DNA from: Cryomorphaceae bacterium
GTDB lineage: Bacteria > Bacteroidota > Bacteroidia > Flavobacteriales_D > Crocinitomicaceae
DNA: 6,728 bases
Assembly: GCA_027485365.1 (NCBI GenBank)
Contig: JAIXRD010000154.1
Span: forward strand, 1-6,728
Reading direction: 5' to 3'
In this document: positions 6,219 through 6,728 of the stretch, piece by piece
Layout: each line of letters starts with the position of its first letter
Position numbering within the stretch: position 1 is the first letter of the stretch
Program-made: the position numbers and the translations under genes
Notes under the pieces: generated by a model
Seen by the model: only the letters and a program-made list of their open reading frames with translations
Databases searched by the model: none
What the model was told of the DNA's origin: nothing

Positions 6219-6226
6219 GAACTTCT

Positions 6227-6234
6227 TACTTTTG
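6227..6234 (+). promoter_or_regulatory. -7 promoter box of the LuxE-like gene
   Basis: TACTTTTG matches TAnnTTTG exactly but ends only 4 bp before the ATG at 6239. No TTG or TTTG is found 17-23 bp upstream, so the -33 element is missing or degenerate. If used, transcription would start at or within a few bases of the start codon. It lies 9-16 bp from the hemH -33 element on the opposite strand. Confidence 0.45.
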
Positions 6235-6238
6235 TGTC

Positions 6239-6728
6239 ATGATTGATTCGAGGAGAATATTTGATTTACGGAACCAAACCGAATTTCAGGCCTTGGCGGT
6301 GGAGATTGCCCAATTTCAATTGGAACATTGCGCGATTTACCGCGACTTTGCGCGCTTAATGAAAGTAGATCAAGTAACCCGCTTCGAGGAGATTCCTTTT
6401 CTTCCGATTCGATTTTTCAAAGAATACGATGTGGTTTCTGAAGCAGTTCCTACCGAACCCTTGGTCTTTTTAAGCAGTGGAACGGGCGAGCAGGGTAGAA
6501 GTAAGCACGTTGTAACTAAACCGGCGCTTTATGAGCAAAGTTATTCTCGTGGGTTTGAAGCCTATTTCGGTAGTCCAAAGGATTGGGTAATCTTGGCCCT
6601 GTTGCCGAATTATTTGGAACAAGGGTCCTCTGGCTTAGTGTATATGATGGACGGTTTAATCCAGCAAACGGAACATGAATTGTCGGGATTTGTATTGAAC
6701 GAAATGGAACAAATTCATGCGCGCTATC
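6239..6728 (+). CDS. LuxE/PaaK-like acyl-protein synthetase, N-terminal part
   Basis: The frame opens at ATG 6239 and runs 163 codons to the window edge with no stop; the gene continues to the right. It begins MIDSRRIFDLRNQTEFQALA and shows FEEIPFLPIRFFKEYDVVS (49-67), a LVFLSSGTGEQGRSKHV stretch (75-91) and a VILALLPNYLEQGSSGLVYM segment (117-136). This matches the LuxE-type acyl-protein synthetase family common in Flavobacteriia, distantly related to the ANL adenylating enzymes. SSGTGEQGRSKH corresponds to the phosphate-binding SSGT(T/S)G loop. Family members activate a carboxylic acid as acyl-AMP and pass it to a protein thiol or other acceptor; the substrate here is unknown, and this should not be read as evidence of bioluminescence. 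The start is supported by the -7 box directly upstream and by homologues, as remembered, beginning at the same point. The gene is divergent from hemH across 81 bp. Confidence 0.85.
   Translation, partial: MIDSRRIFDLRNQTEFQALAVEIAQFQLEHCAIYRDFARLMKVDQVTRFEEIPFLPIRFFKEYDVVSEAVPTEPLVFLSSGTGEQGRSKHVVTKPALYEQSYSRGFEAYFGSPKDWVILALLPNYLEQGSSGLVYMMDGLIQQTEHELSGFVLNEMEQIHARY

Noticed and set aside
6239..6728. Bioluminescence (lux) operon member
   Set aside because: LuxE-like acyl-protein synthetases are widespread in non-luminous Bacteroidota and no luxA, luxB, luxC or luxD gene is adjacent in the window.
1..6728. CRISPR arrays, tRNA or rRNA genes, transposases or phage genes
   Set aside because: No regularly spaced repeats, cloverleaf-like sequences, rRNA segments, or transposase or integrase frames were seen on either strand.

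Overview
The window looks like an ordinary chromosomal stretch from a member of the Bacteroidota, most likely the Flavobacteriia. The basis is threefold. Several genes are preceded by the phylum's TAnnTTTG -7 promoter element. The starts lack Shine-Dalgarno sequences. The proteins (ClpB, an insertion-free S-adenosylhomocysteine hydrolase, a four-cysteine ferrochelatase and a LuxE-like acyl-protein synthetase) have the form seen in that group. The family assignment of the organism is inference; no rRNA or other marker is present.

Layout. Positions 1-222 (-) hold the first 74 residues of an exported protein with a LysM-like segment, cut by the window edge. A 163-bp divergent spacer (223-385) follows, carrying two matching inverted-repeat elements 32 bp apart in front of clpB (386-3001, +), a complete disaggregase. 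A strong 20-bp-stem hairpin (3021-3061) closes clpB. Next is a two-gene type II toxin-antitoxin module: a ribbon-helix-helix antitoxin (3143-3379) overlapping a MazF/PemK RNase toxin (3376-3708) by 4 bp, with its own TATATTTG promoter box. The module converges on ahcY (3771-5084, -), and a GC-rich hairpin with a U8 tail on the minus strand separates them. hemH (5132-6157, -) lies 47 bp upstream of ahcY on the same strand. An 81-bp divergent promoter region then leads into a LuxE-like acyl-protein synthetase (6239 onward, +), cut by the right edge.

How the genes relate. clpB is protein-quality control, mazF-type modules are translation-linked stress or maintenance elements, ahcY recycles S-adenosylhomocysteine in the activated methyl cycle, and hemH inserts iron in the last or near-last step of haem synthesis. 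They are not one pathway. hemH and ahcY may be partly co-transcribed because no terminator is visible between them, but ahcY also has a clear promoter of its own.

The most noteworthy signals are non-coding. One is the pair of TGnCA-N3-TGnCA-like boxes on the same DNA face upstream of clpB. Another is a family of GTT(C/A)CACGGGA motifs (four copies, one inverted) found only in the spacers flanking the toxin-antitoxin module, including a 12-bp perfect direct repeat just after the stop codons of clpB and of the toxin. No clearly new multi-gene system is visible.
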